From: Ruminococcus sp.
Lineage (GTDB): Bacteria > Bacillota > Clostridia > Oscillospirales > Ruminococcaceae
Length of the DNA stretch: 64,000 nt
Direction: 5' to 3'
NCBI GenBank assembly: GCA_024697545.1
Contig: JAILFN010000016.1
Location: forward strand, 62,001-126,000
Below the pieces are notes generated by a model that was given only the letters and a program-made list of their open reading frames with translations, was not told the DNA's origin and ran no database searches. Made by a program: the position numbers and the translations under genes. The first letter of the stretch is position 1. Every line of letters begins with the position of its first letter. Shown in pieces: positions 8,071 to 16,334 of the stretch.

Positions 8071-9405
8071 TTATCTGCATATCCTCGCTATCGCATTGGC
8101 GTACATATTGAGGTTCATCTTGAATGTCTCGATGGAGATATGCTCGTCAACGCCGTGCATATTGTTGTTCTCCCAGGGGAACTCCGCACCGAACGCCACT
8201 CCGCCTTCGGTGTTGTGAACATATGTAATGCCTCCCTCCGCGATAGGCTCGCCGCGCTCGCCCTTGACCTCCTCGTAAACATCGAGCAGTGTCTGTACGA
8301 AAGGTGAGTCGGCGGGAACATAGTGAGGCTCCATGCCGCTGCACTCGTCTATCTCAAAGCCCGAGCTTTTCAGCTCCTGTATCACGATGCGACTTATCTC
8401 GTCATAGCTGCGGTCGATGGGAAAGCGTATGTCGATACCGCCGCGCAGCCTGCCGCCTTCTGTTGAGAGCAGCGTCAGCGCACAGGTCATCTTGCCCGAG
8501 ATTTCGTCCTCAAACCCCAGCCCGAGCGACTCGCCGTCAAACTCGCCGTGCGGGAACATCCTCCTTAGAGCGCACAGCTGAGGCGTTTTGCCGCAGTCCT
8601 TTTTGTACGCCGCCAGAAATTTCGTGATGGCGTTCACGCCGTTTTCGGGGCGTGAAGCGTGGGCGGGCTTTCCGCCGTACATGAGCGTCGTGCCGTCGGT
8701 GCCCGCAAAGGTTATCCTGCACTTATCGGGAATGGCGTTTATAACGCTGCCGCCGCGTATCTCGGTGATGTCGGAATCCTCAAAGGGCGCGGAGAATGTC
8801 AGGTGTACCATGCCTTTTTCGCAGTTGAGGACGGGGAATGAGCCGTCGGGGGTGAACACCATCGGCGGGAAAGCCTCCTGCTTTTCGTAGTAGACGATGT
8901 CCTCGCAGCCCTGCTCCTCGTCGCCGCCGAAGATTATCCTGAACCCCTTGCTCAGCGGTATGTTCAGTTCTTTAAGCGCCTTTACCGCCCACAGCACGGC
9001 AACGGAAGGACCCTTGTCGTCGATGGCGCCGCGGCCGTAGATGGTGTCGCCGTCAACGGTGCAGGCGAAAGGCGGATAGTGCCAGCCTTCTGCGGAAGCG
9101 GGAACTACGTCAAGGTGACTGAGTATGCCCAGCACGGGATCGCTGCCGAAGGTCATGGATACTGCGTAGTTATCGAAATTCCTGACCCTGAGCCCGAGCT
9201 GCCTGCCTTTTTCCGCGCCCCACGCGAGTGCCGCCGCCGAGCCTTCTCCGAACGGTTTGCCCTCGGCGGGCTGTGAGTAAGACGAATCAATAGACATGAT
9301 CTCTCCAAGATCCGTGAGTATCTCGTCAAAATGCTCGTCGAAGTAATCTGCGATACGCTGTCTGATGTCTGCATTTTCTGTCTTTGTAATGCTTTCAGCC
9401 GTCAT
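8071..9405 (-). CDS. pepV: M20 family dipeptidase (PepV-like)
   Basis: 444 residues; zinc-dependent cytosolic dipeptidase of the M20 PepV/carnosinase group. Metal-site motifs are visible: LSHLDVVPA (first His), GRGAIDDKGP (bridging Asp), FGGDEEQGCED (catalytic and ligand Glu), and a late VHNTEGGVAFG/NMHGVDEH segment with the last His. The start ATG at 9405 is chosen because AAGGAGG sits 8 bases ahead and the ATGA overlaps the stop of the upstream phosphoesterase; an in-frame ATG further upstream has no RBS. It would release amino acids from imported dipeptides. Confidence 0.88.
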   Translation of the reverse strand: MTAESITKTENADIRQRIADYFDEHFDEILTDLGEIMSIDSSYSQPAEGKPFGEGSAAALAWGAEKGRQLGLRVRNFDNYAVSMTFGSDPVLGILSHLDVVPASAEGWHYPPFACTVDGDTIYGRGAIDDKGPSVAVLWAVKALKELNIPLSKGFRIIFGGDEEQGCEDIVYYEKQEAFPPMVFTPDGSFPVLNCEKGMVHLTFSAPFEDSDITEIRGGSVINAIPDKCRITFAGTDGTTLMYGGKPAHASRPENGVNAITKFLAAYKKDCGKTPQLCALRRMFPHGEFDGESLGLGFEDEISGKMTCALTLLSTEGGRLRGGIDIRFPIDRSYDEISRIVIQELKSSGFEIDECSGMEPHYVPADSPFVQTLLDVYEEVKGERGEPIAEGGITYVHNTEGGVAFGAEFPWENNNMHGVDEHISIETFKMNLNMYANAIARICR

Positions 9406-10268
9406 TTTTGCTGCCTCCTTAAAATACATATCGGTACAGATTCGGGGTTGTTTATCCTGAATTTGCCGAGTCCTGCCGAGACTTCGAGCACTGCTTCGCC
9501 GCGCCCGCTCTTTCGGCGGTAGACTCCCTTTGTATATTTAGGGAAGAACCTGCGCTCGGGCGAGAGCAGGCCAGTCCCCAGTATCCTGATGATCCCGCCG
9601 TGTATGTGTCCCGACATTGTCAGGTCGGCACCCCATTCGGCGAACTGCTGAAACTGTATCGGCGAGTGAGCCAGCAGCAGGTTGAATCCATCGCTTTCCG
9701 GTCTGCCGAGAAGACCGTCGATATCTCCGACGGTCAGCTTTCTCAGACCTTTGAAGCTTCCGTCCGCCGCACGGAAGCATTCGCGCGGCATCTCAAGCCC
9801 GTAGATGTTTATATGTTCACCGCCGCGGAAAATTTTGGTGCTTTTGCTGCGAAGGACCGTAACGCCGACACCCTCCAGCGTCTTGCAGAGTATCTCGGTC
9901 TTTTCGGGAGCATCGACTTCATGGTTGCCCGTGATGTAGTAGACGGGAGCTGTGTCTGCAAGCTCTCTCATCATCGGCACGCGGGTCATTATCCTCTGTA
10001 TGCTCTCATCGCGGCTGAAAATATCGCCCGTGAATACTATTATATCGGGCTTGTGCCTGCGGCAGGCGTTTATAAGCGTGCGGTATCCGCTGCCGTAATC
10101 CTTGGCGTGAAGATCCGAAAGGTGCATCACCCTCATGCCGTCAAAGGCTTCGGGCAGGCGGGGGCTTTCTATCTCGCTGACGTAGAACCTCAGCCTTTTG
10201 GCTGGTCTGTCAAAAAAAGCCGAGTATAAAGTGTTCGTAAATGAGCCGATGCTTTTGAAAAACGGCAT
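9402..10268 (-). CDS. Calcineurin-like metallophosphoesterase (YkuE/YaeI type)
   Basis: 288 residues. The binuclear-metal motifs appear in order: VMHLSDLHAKDYG (D-x-H), IIVFTGDIFSRDE (GD-x-x-D), YYITGNHEVDA (GNHE), LLAHSPI and MSGHIHGG (GHxH). The hydrophobic, basic N-terminus resembles the short membrane-peripheral leader of YkuE/YaeI enzymes. ATG 10268 is preferred, with GAGGTGAT just ahead; a TTG at 10283 is an alternative. The last codons (agg agg) double as the RBS of pepV, and the stop overlaps its start, so the two are translationally coupled. The substrate is not predictable; relatives act on lipid A precursors or nucleotides. Confidence 0.87.
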   Translation of the reverse strand: MPFFKSIGSFTNTLYSAFFDRPAKRLRFYVSEIESPRLPEAFDGMRVMHLSDLHAKDYGSGYRTLINACRRHKPDIIVFTGDIFSRDESIQRIMTRVPMMRELADTAPVYYITGNHEVDAPEKTEILCKTLEGVGVTVLRSKSTKIFRGGEHINIYGLEMPRECFRAADGSFKGLRKLTVGDIDGLLGRPESDGFNLLLAHSPIQFQQFAEWGADLTMSGHIHGGIIRILGTGLLSPERRFFPKYTKGVYRRKSGRGEAVLEVSAGLGKFRINNPESVPICILRRQQK

Positions 10269-10272
10269 CCCA

Positions 10273-11121
10273 TCACCTCTCAAGATATTCTTTCAGCCTG
10301 TCCTCAGCCCACATACCGTGTCTGTATCCGTAGTCGTAAAGCCTGTTGAGCTTTGCGATATCCTTTTCGGTGCGGCTGACAAGAAGCTCTTTCTTGGGGT
10401 AAAAGACGAACACCTTGCCTTCGTTCCTGAGCTTTGTCAGCTCTTCGAGCTGCTTGTTGTAGCGTTCGGCGCGGGTCTTTATAAGCTCGCAGAATTCGGG
10501 GTAGTCGCGGAAGGCGTGAAGGATCAGCCACTGCGCCTTTTCGTCTGCCTTGACGTATCCGCGCTGGCGGGTGAGTATCACTATGACCTTATCGCAGCCC
10601 TCATCGAGCGCCTGACGGAAGGGTATAGAATCGGCAATGCCGCCGTCCATGTATTTTCTTCCGTCTATCTCTATCGGCGGGAAGAGGAGCGGCAGGGCGC
10701 AGCTTGCTCTGAGGTGTTTGAAGTCCTTGTCATCGCGCGGCATATCGGGGTAGACCGCCTTTCCCGTTTCAAGGTCGGTCAGGACGGATATGCACCTGCC
10801 CTTGAAATCGGCAAAAGCTTTGTAATCAAAGAACAGATGCTTGTTCGGGATATCTCTGAAATCGTAATCCAGATTGAAAAAGCTTCTGTTGTGCGGGTCG
10901 AGCATATGATGCACGCCCGAATATTTAGATGTGACATAGTAATCGTTTATCAGCTTTCTGTTTCTGTCCTTCTGACCCGAGCAGTAGGACACGCCGAAAG
11001 CTATGCCCGCGGACACTCCAATAAAATAGTCTGCCCTGATATTCTGCTCCATCAGAGCTTCCATCACTCCGCAGGAATATACGGTGCGGCTGGCGCCGCC
11101 CTCGACTACAAGACCCAGCAT
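10273..11121 (-). CDS. Patatin-like phospholipase
   Basis: 282 residues with the patatin Ser-Asp dyad: the oxyanion loop EGGASR (7-12), GVSAG with nucleophile Ser37, and MDGGIADSIPF with Asp159. The family hydrolyses acyl esters of phospholipids or lysophospholipids; bacterial YqhO/YlbK relatives are cytosolic. It is the first gene of a minus-strand unit with the phosphoesterase and pepV, and its stop lies 4 bases before the next start. AAGGGAG lies 11 bases before the ATG, and a strong promoter is just upstream. Confidence 0.88.
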   Translation of the reverse strand: MLGLVVEGGASRTVYSCGVMEALMEQNIRADYFIGVSAGIAFGVSYCSGQKDRNRKLINDYYVTSKYSGVHHMLDPHNRSFFNLDYDFRDIPNKHLFFDYKAFADFKGRCISVLTDLETGKAVYPDMPRDDKDFKHLRASCALPLLFPPIEIDGRKYMDGGIADSIPFRQALDEGCDKVIVILTRQRGYVKADEKAQWLILHAFRDYPEFCELIKTRAERYNKQLEELTKLRNEGKVFVFYPKKELLVSRTEKDIAKLNRLYDYGYRHGMWAEDRLKEYLER

Positions 11122-11162
11122 ATATACATTACTCCCTTAACTTCAAAAATATATACACAGTT

Positions 11163-11191
11163 ATTATAACACCTTTTGAATAATTTGTCAC
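11163..11191 (-). promoter_or_regulatory. Promoter of the patatin-phosphoesterase-pepV unit
   Basis: Minus strand GTGACA (11191-11186), 17-base spacer, TATAAT (11168-11163). Confidence 0.8.
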
Positions 11192-11286
11192 TGAATTTCG
11201 CGAATAAAATATACGAAAACCCATTAATTGTGCAGACTGCATATTTTAAGGACAAGAATTTTGTTGAATATGTTACGCGGAGGCTG

Positions 11287-11315
11287 TTGACAAGCGCGTG
11301 TATATCTGCTATAAT
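11287..11315 (+). promoter_or_regulatory. Consensus promoter of the GntR/ABC operon
   Basis: TTGACA (11287-11292), 17-base spacer, TATAAT (11310-11315): a full consensus promoter, which implies that the operon needs a repressor to be kept low. Confidence 0.88.
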
Positions 11316-11332
11316 GTATATATCGAATATAC
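11316..11332. promoter_or_regulatory. Candidate operator of the YtrA-type repressor
   Basis: The inverted repeat GTATAT-ATCGA-ATATAC abuts the -10 box and covers the expected transcription start. YtrA-family GntR proteins are autorepressors of their own ABC operons, so this is the natural candidate site. A partial copy (AATATACAC) follows at 11339-11347. Confidence 0.55.
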
Positions 11333-11365
11333 ACAATCAATATACACTTTCCCGGGAGATGTATT

Positions 11366-11749
11366 ATGGACATTATCATTTCAAATGCAAACGGCGAGCC
11401 TATCTATGAGCAGATATACTCGCAGATCAAGGCGCAGATCATGAACGGCACTCTTCAGGAGGGGGACGCCCTTCCTTCGATGCGTGCGCTGGCTCAGCAG
11501 CTCAGGATCAGCGTCATCACAACAAAACGCGCTTATGAAGAGCTTGAACGCGACGGGTTCATCGAATCCTATACGGGCAAGGGAAGCTTTGTAAAGGCGC
11601 GGGATATCGAGCTTTTCCGCGAGGAGGAGCTGAGGGCTATCGAGGGGCTGATAACCGAAGCCTGCGGGCGTGCGCTCCGCTGCGGGGTGTCGCTCGAGGA
11701 GCTCAAGGAGATAACCGAAATGCTTTACGGGGGTAATGAGAATGAATGA
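11366..11749 (+). CDS. GntR-family regulator, YtrA subfamily
   Basis: 127 residues: a winged helix (about 10-75; IYEQIYSQIKAQI, then LAQQLRISVITTKRAYEEL) and a short helical C-terminus rather than a large effector domain, the defining shape of YtrA regulators. It heads an operon with an ABC ATPase and two permeases, as in B. subtilis ytrABCDEF, which responds to cell-wall-active compounds. Its 3' end overlaps the ATPase start by 8 bases. Confidence 0.9.
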   Translation: MDIIISNANGEPIYEQIYSQIKAQIMNGTLQEGDALPSMRALAQQLRISVITTKRAYEELERDGFIESYTGKGSFVKARDIELFREEELRAIEGLITEACGRALRCGVSLEELKEITEMLYGGNENE

Positions 11750-12620
11750 TTATACCAACGCCATAGAAATAAACGGCATTACAAAACGCTACGACGGCTT
11801 TACGCTCGACAATGTCAGCTTCAACGTCGCAAAGGGCAGCATCATGGGATTTATCGGACAGAACGGTGCGGGAAAATCCACCACGATAAACACGGTGCTG
11901 AATATCATCAGACCCGATGCGGGAGATATAAAGATCTTCGGGCTCGATAATCAGAAGGACGAGCTTGAGATAAAGCAGTATATCTCGGCGGTGTTCGATG
12001 AGCTGCCGTTCCATGATGTGCTCAATGCAGTCCATATAAACAACATACTGAAAGGCGTGTTCTCGGGCTGGAGCAGCGAGACCTTCTTTGAATACCTCGA
12101 CCGCTTTCAGCTGCCGAGAAGGAAGAAGTTCGGGCAGTTCTCAAAGGGTATGAAGATGAAGCTTCAGATAGCGGCGGCGCTCTCGCACGGCGCAAAGCTG
12201 CTCATCATGGACGAAGCCACGACGGGACTAGACCCCGTTGTAAGAAACGAGATACTCGATATCTTCTTAGACTTTTTGCAGGACGAGAACAACTCTATCC
12301 TTATGTCCTCACACATAACCTCAGACCTTGAAAAGGTGGCGGACAGTGTTACCTTCATCGACAAGGGCAGGATACTGCTGACGGGCTTCAAGGACGACAT
12401 ACTCGAATCGCACGGCATGATAAAATGCACAAAGCGTGATTTCAAGGATATAGCACCCGAGGATTACATAAGCGCCCGTGTGAACGACTTCGGCGCAGAT
12501 GTGCTGGTAAGCGACAGGGCGGCGGCTTTGAGAAAGTACAGCGGTGCTGTTATAGATCCGACCACCCTTGAAGAGATCATGCTGTTTTATGTCAACAGAG
12601 AGAAAAAGGAATGGCGGTGA
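11742..12620 (+). CDS. ABC transporter ATP-binding protein
   Basis: 292 residues. Walker A is GQNGAGKSTT, the signature region is FSKGMKMKLQIAAALSHGA (a QFSKGMKMK variant of LSGGQ), Walker B is LLIMDEATTGLDP, and the switch His is in MSSHITSDLEK. The C-terminal 80 residues are a YtrB/BcrA-type extension. ATG 11742 has GGGGGT 8 bases ahead; ATG 11736 is possible but too close to it. It should energise the two membrane proteins downstream. Confidence 0.92.
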   Translation: MNDYTNAIEINGITKRYDGFTLDNVSFNVAKGSIMGFIGQNGAGKSTTINTVLNIIRPDAGDIKIFGLDNQKDELEIKQYISAVFDELPFHDVLNAVHINNILKGVFSGWSSETFFEYLDRFQLPRRKKFGQFSKGMKMKLQIAAALSHGAKLLIMDEATTGLDPVVRNEILDIFLDFLQDENNSILMSSHITSDLEKVADSVTFIDKGRILLTGFKDDILESHGMIKCTKRDFKDIAPEDYISARVNDFGADVLVSDRAAALRKYSGAVIDPTTLEEIMLFYVNREKKEWR

Positions 12621-12626
12621 TATACC

Positions 12627-13388
12627 ATGCGCGGACTGATCTATAAGGAGTTCATACTTTCAAGAAAGAACTGGTTCATATGGCTGGGTATCGCGGCAGG
12701 GTTCATCGCGATCGAGACGATGCTCATGCTCAGTACATACTACGGCAATCTGGCGAAGATGAACGATGTTGAGGATCAGAGGGGGGTGTTCTTTTCACTG
12801 TTCCTGATAATCATCAGTGTGATATTCGTCGGGACGTTCGGAGACAACGGCGTCATTGAATCGGATTACAAGACAAAATGGTATTTGTTCGGCTACACTC
12901 TTCCCGTGAGTGAATACAGGCAGGCGGCTGTCAAGATAGGGAAGATAGCCTTTGGCACTGTTGCGGGTACGATCTTTTCTCTGCTGAACTTAGCGCTCCT
13001 CTATGCCCTTACCGACATAAAGCACGAAAAGGTGTATGTATATTATATCGCAGCGGTAGCGCTGGGATTTTTGCTCGTCAACTGTATATCCGTGCCGCTC
13101 ACCATCAGGTTCAGGAAGGAAAAGATAACATTTATGATCCTTTCGGTAATATATGTGGTGTTGATGTTCGCGGCTTACGGGCTTATTGATCACTATACAG
13201 AAAGCCTGAAAGAGAAGTATTCCGGTCTTTCGGAGGAGCAGTTTGACGACGCCGTGACCTCGCAGATGCTTGCGGACGCGAAAAAGCTGCTGCTTACATT
13301 CGGCTGGACGATGCCGCTGATAATAATAGCAGCGCTTACGGTGAGCTATTTCTGCACCGTAAGGGCGATGAAAAGGAGGGGTGTCTGA
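12627..13388 (+). CDS. ABC-2 type permease, first subunit
   Basis: 253 residues with six predicted membrane segments, beginning RGLIYKEFILSRKNW, typical of ABC-2 exporters. It shares the MxGLxYKD/E opening with the next protein, so the two are likely a heterodimer formed by duplication. The gap to the ATPase is 6 bases, and its TGA overlaps the next ATG by one base (TGATG). Confidence 0.85.
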   Translation: MRGLIYKEFILSRKNWFIWLGIAAGFIAIETMLMLSTYYGNLAKMNDVEDQRGVFFSLFLIIISVIFVGTFGDNGVIESDYKTKWYLFGYTLPVSEYRQAAVKIGKIAFGTVAGTIFSLLNLALLYALTDIKHEKVYVYYIAAVALGFLLVNCISVPLTIRFRKEKITFMILSVIYVVLMFAAYGLIDHYTESLKEKYSGLSEEQFDDAVTSQMLADAKKLLLTFGWTMPLIIIAALTVSYFCTVRAMKRRGV

Positions 13389-14119
13389 TGTACGGACTTC
13401 TTTATAAGGATACTATCATCATGCGCAAGAGTCTTCTGCCCACTCTGGTAGGCATCCTGCCCGTTCAGTTTATGCACTTTGTAGGCGTTCTCGGTGAACC
13501 CGATGTTGAGATCTCCAATATATACAAGATGATGTCGCTGTTTTCGATAATCTGCACTTTTTACATAATCGGAATGTTCCAGCAGGGCGTATTCGAGCCC
13601 GATGAGAGAAAGAAATGGGCGTATTACGTCACCGCTACAGAGGGCGGAGCAAAGGCTCAGGTGGGAGAGAAGTATATCCTGGTGTACCTTGCGAGCATGA
13701 GTACGGTGATACTCTGCAACTGCATGAATTCGATAGCCATAGATGTGACAGGTGACAAGGCTGTTCCCATGATGGGCATCACCTTTGCTTTGTTTTTCGT
13801 GCAGATGTTCCTGCGGGCGATAGATATACCGTTTATGATAGCCTTCGGCTCAAAGAAGGGCAATCTGCTCCACGGTGCTATACTGGTGGCAGGGCTCTTT
13901 CTGCTGGCGGCATACCTGCTCTTCGGCGACCTCAGCTTTTTCGGCAACAGCATGGACGGCTTCTGGGACAGGGTGTTCGAGCTTATGGAGGTCGGCAATA
14001 ACGTCAAGGTGATGATAGTGCTGCTTTCCGCGGCGCTTGCGGTCATGCCGCTATACTATCTTTCCTACCGCTTGTCCTGCAAACTTTACCTGAAAGGAGT
14101 GGACGGGTATGACAAATAA
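13388..14119 (+). CDS. ABC-2 type permease, second subunit
   Basis: 243 residues, opening YGLLYKDTIIMRKS, with five or six hydrophobic helices. It is translationally coupled on both sides (1-base overlap upstream, 11-base overlap with the CPBP protease). It probably pairs with the preceding permease and the ATPase in an exporter, perhaps for a cell-envelope-active peptide or drug. Confidence 0.82.
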   Translation: MYGLLYKDTIIMRKSLLPTLVGILPVQFMHFVGVLGEPDVEISNIYKMMSLFSIICTFYIIGMFQQGVFEPDERKKWAYYVTATEGGAKAQVGEKYILVYLASMSTVILCNCMNSIAIDVTGDKAVPMMGITFALFFVQMFLRAIDIPFMIAFGSKKGNLLHGAILVAGLFLLAAYLLFGDLSFFGNSMDGFWDRVFELMEVGNNVKVMIVLLSAALAVMPLYYLSYRLSCKLYLKGVDGYDK

Positions 14120-14984
14120 AGAGACAGATAAAAAAATGACGATAAAACGGATACTGATATACCTGATCCTCGCCTTTGTGCCGGTATATATCATATGTAT
14201 ACTCGGCACCGACAAGGACTGCAATTTCAAGACTGTGTTCGGCTCGCTCTCGATAATGTGGTATCCCGCCATCGCGAATATCCTGACGAGGGTCATCACA
14301 AGGGAGGGCTTTGAGGAGAGCTATCTGCGGATAAACATGAAGGGCAACAGGAAGTATTACCTGCTTTCATTTGCGATGCCGCTGCTGCTGTCGGTGGGCG
14401 CGGGTATTGCCGAGGCGGTCCGTGCGGGCGGCGGGTATGATTTTTCGCGGTCGCTGGAATTTGCGGGCGGCGGAAAAATGCTTGCGGCTTCGCTGCTCAT
14501 GTGCGCGGTGGTGTCGATAACCGGGTTCGACCGCGGCTTCGGCGAGGAGTTCGGCTGGAGGGCATACCTGACCCCAAAGATGGAAAAGCTCATGCCGACA
14601 CCCGCAGCCATAACGGTCAGCGGCATCATCTGGGGGCTTTGGCACGCGCCCCTTATCGCCAAGGGCTATAACTTCGGCACAAAGGTACACCCTGCCGTCG
14701 GCATAACGGCTATGTGCATAAGCTGCGTGGTGCTGAGCTTTATACTGACATGGCTCACCAACAAGACAGGCTCGGTATATCCCGCGGCGATATTCCATAT
14801 CGTCTATGACGCATTCCTGTCGGTGGTCGCATTAGTCATAGCGACGGGCTCGAAAAATTTTGACTACGAGAGAAGCGCTTTTTCTTCCGCTATGGTAATG
14901 ATGGTGTTCCTGCCGCTTGCGGCTGCGATCATTATAGCTGTGATCTTGATGAGACAGCAGAAGATGAAGCAGCAGAAAGCGTGA
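14109..14984 (+). CDS. CPBP (CAAX/Abi-type) intramembrane metalloprotease
   Basis: 291 residues, seven or eight membrane helices, with the family's four motifs: EEFGWR (Glu146, Glu147, Arg151), GLWHAPL (His179) and the late FHIVYD (His230). The fold is that of Rce1/Abi glutamate intramembrane proteases. Such proteases beside ABC exporters are common in peptide processing or self-immunity modules; no precursor peptide gene is visible here. It is the last gene of the operon and is followed by a terminator. Confidence 0.87.
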   Translation: MTNKETDKKMTIKRILIYLILAFVPVYIICILGTDKDCNFKTVFGSLSIMWYPAIANILTRVITREGFEESYLRINMKGNRKYYLLSFAMPLLLSVGAGIAEAVRAGGGYDFSRSLEFAGGGKMLAASLLMCAVVSITGFDRGFGEEFGWRAYLTPKMEKLMPTPAAITVSGIIWGLWHAPLIAKGYNFGTKVHPAVGITAMCISCVVLSFILTWLTNKTGSVYPAAIFHIVYDAFLSVVALVIATGSKNFDYERSAFSSAMVMMVFLPLAAAIIIAVILMRQQKMKQQKA

Positions 14985-14992
14985 TCGGATCT

Positions 14993-15032
14993 CCCTGTAA
15001 GCATGGAAACGGGCTTGCAGGGGGGCTTTTTT
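14993..15032 (+). terminator. Terminator of the GntR/ABC operon
   Basis: Stem CCCTGTAAGC (14993-15002) / GCTTGCAGGG (15013-15022), one G-T pair, then GGCTTTTTT. Confidence 0.85.
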
Positions 15033-15049
15033 ATCGGGCTGCGATGTAC

Positions 15050-15078
15050 TTGACATACAGTTAATAAAATGATATAAT
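15050..15078 (+). promoter_or_regulatory. Consensus promoter of the paralogous secreted-protein pair
   Basis: TTGACA (15050-15055), 17-base spacer, TATAAT (15073-15078), followed by a leader of about 65 bases with CGGAGGTCA before the ATG. Confidence 0.88.
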
Positions 15079-15149
15079 ATCGGAGTGATGATTTCGCAGC
15101 AGGCAGCATTTGATCGCTGCCGTATTACCGTAACGGAGGTCAAGTTATT

Positions 15150-16310
15150 ATGAGGAAAATGATAGCCGCACTGCTGGCACTCAGCATGGTCATGAGCGCA
15201 TCGGCACTCCCTGCGTCTGCTGTTTCCGATACTGCCGCCGAGAGCAGCAGTACGGTCGGTGTGGGACTGATAAAAAAGAACACAAAGTTTGTCTACAGCA
15301 TACGCCCTGACGGCAGTCTCTCTATATTGGATATAAAGGACAAGGCGATAAGCTCATCGGGCAAGCTGACTCTGCCCTCGAAGATAGACGGCAGGACAGT
15401 GGCTTCGGTAGGGGACAGCGCTGCGCGTTTTCTAAGGGTCAACTGCAAGAAGATTAAGGTCGTGGATATCCCCGACTCCATCAGGAGTTTTCCCGAAAAC
15501 AGCATCGGCTTTACCGATGAGAGAATAAATGAGGAGAGCCCAAAGGGTGATGATACATACGGCTACAAGAGATACACCGGTGTGAAGATCATTTGCAGCC
15601 ACAACTCATTTGCCGAGCTGTATGCGGTCGATAACGGCGTTAAATATGATTTCAGAAACAATGAAGACAGCATCAAAGGCACTTTCTGGAAGGATAAGTA
15701 TTCCATAAGCCTTACAGCCATAAGGTTCAGATGGACTGAGGTAGAGGGTGCCGACGGCTATGAGATACGCCGATATGAGGAAGGCGGTAATTCCGTAATT
15801 CTGAAGACCGTCAAGGGAAATAAAAACACCGAATTCAAGGACAGCAAGCTGAAGCGCGGCAAATACTACGACTACACGATACTGCCTTACAGAATAAAGA
15901 ACGGTAAGAAAGAATACGGCAAGGACAGTGCTTTGCTGAGGTACATGACCAGACCTGCCGCACCCTCCGTTTCAAAGGCGACCCCTACAAGCGATCACAG
16001 CGTGGCTGTAAAGGTGAAGGATCTGAACTCTTACAGTGACTATTACCGTGCAGAGATAATGGATCCCGAAACGAAGGAATGGAAGGAAGCCACATATGAA
16101 TCAAGCAATATGGACGGCAATGACTGCCTGATGGAGTTCAGCGGATATCTGACCCGCAATCCCTTCACGGGACGCGCTTTCAACGAACCGCTGGTATCGG
16201 GCAAGAAATATAAGTTCAGATTCTGCCGCAAGGGCAAGGTGCAGTTCTATTCTCATCACAAATATCTGGTGGGAGATCGCTGCAAGACGCTCACGCTGAA
16301 AGCCAAGTGA
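15150..16310 (+). CDS. Secreted protein, LRR-like N-terminal domain plus Fn3-like domain (paralogue 1)
   Basis: 386 residues. Signal peptide 1-25 (cleavage near ASAVS). Residues about 40-165 hold a leucine-rich-repeat-like unit of the BspA/LRR_5 kind: a strand such as KLTLPSKIDGRTVASVGD, then IKVVDIPDSIRSF, closing with the cap-like segment NSFAELYAVDNGVKYDF. A fibronectin III-like domain follows (TAIRFRWTEVEGADGYEIRR), and the last 100 residues are a unique beta-rich module. It is paralogous to the next gene, 24 bases away. No anchor or dockerin is visible. A secreted binding protein is likely; the target is unknown. Confidence 0.75.
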   Translation: MRKMIAALLALSMVMSASALPASAVSDTAAESSSTVGVGLIKKNTKFVYSIRPDGSLSILDIKDKAISSSGKLTLPSKIDGRTVASVGDSAARFLRVNCKKIKVVDIPDSIRSFPENSIGFTDERINEESPKGDDTYGYKRYTGVKIICSHNSFAELYAVDNGVKYDFRNNEDSIKGTFWKDKYSISLTAIRFRWTEVEGADGYEIRRYEEGGNSVILKTVKGNKNTEFKDSKLKRGKYYDYTILPYRIKNGKKEYGKDSALLRYMTRPAAPSVSKATPTSDHSVAVKVKDLNSYSDYYRAEIMDPETKEWKEATYESSNMDGNDCLMEFSGYLTRNPFTGRAFNEPLVSGKKYKFRFCRKGKVQFYSHHKYLVGDRCKTLTLKAK

Positions 16311-16334
16311 CAGCGGAAAGGAGAGAATGAAAAA

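Noticed and set aside
10198-11169. A 323-codon open frame antisense to the patatin gene
   Set aside because: Overlaps a gene with clear catalytic motifs; no RBS or homology features.
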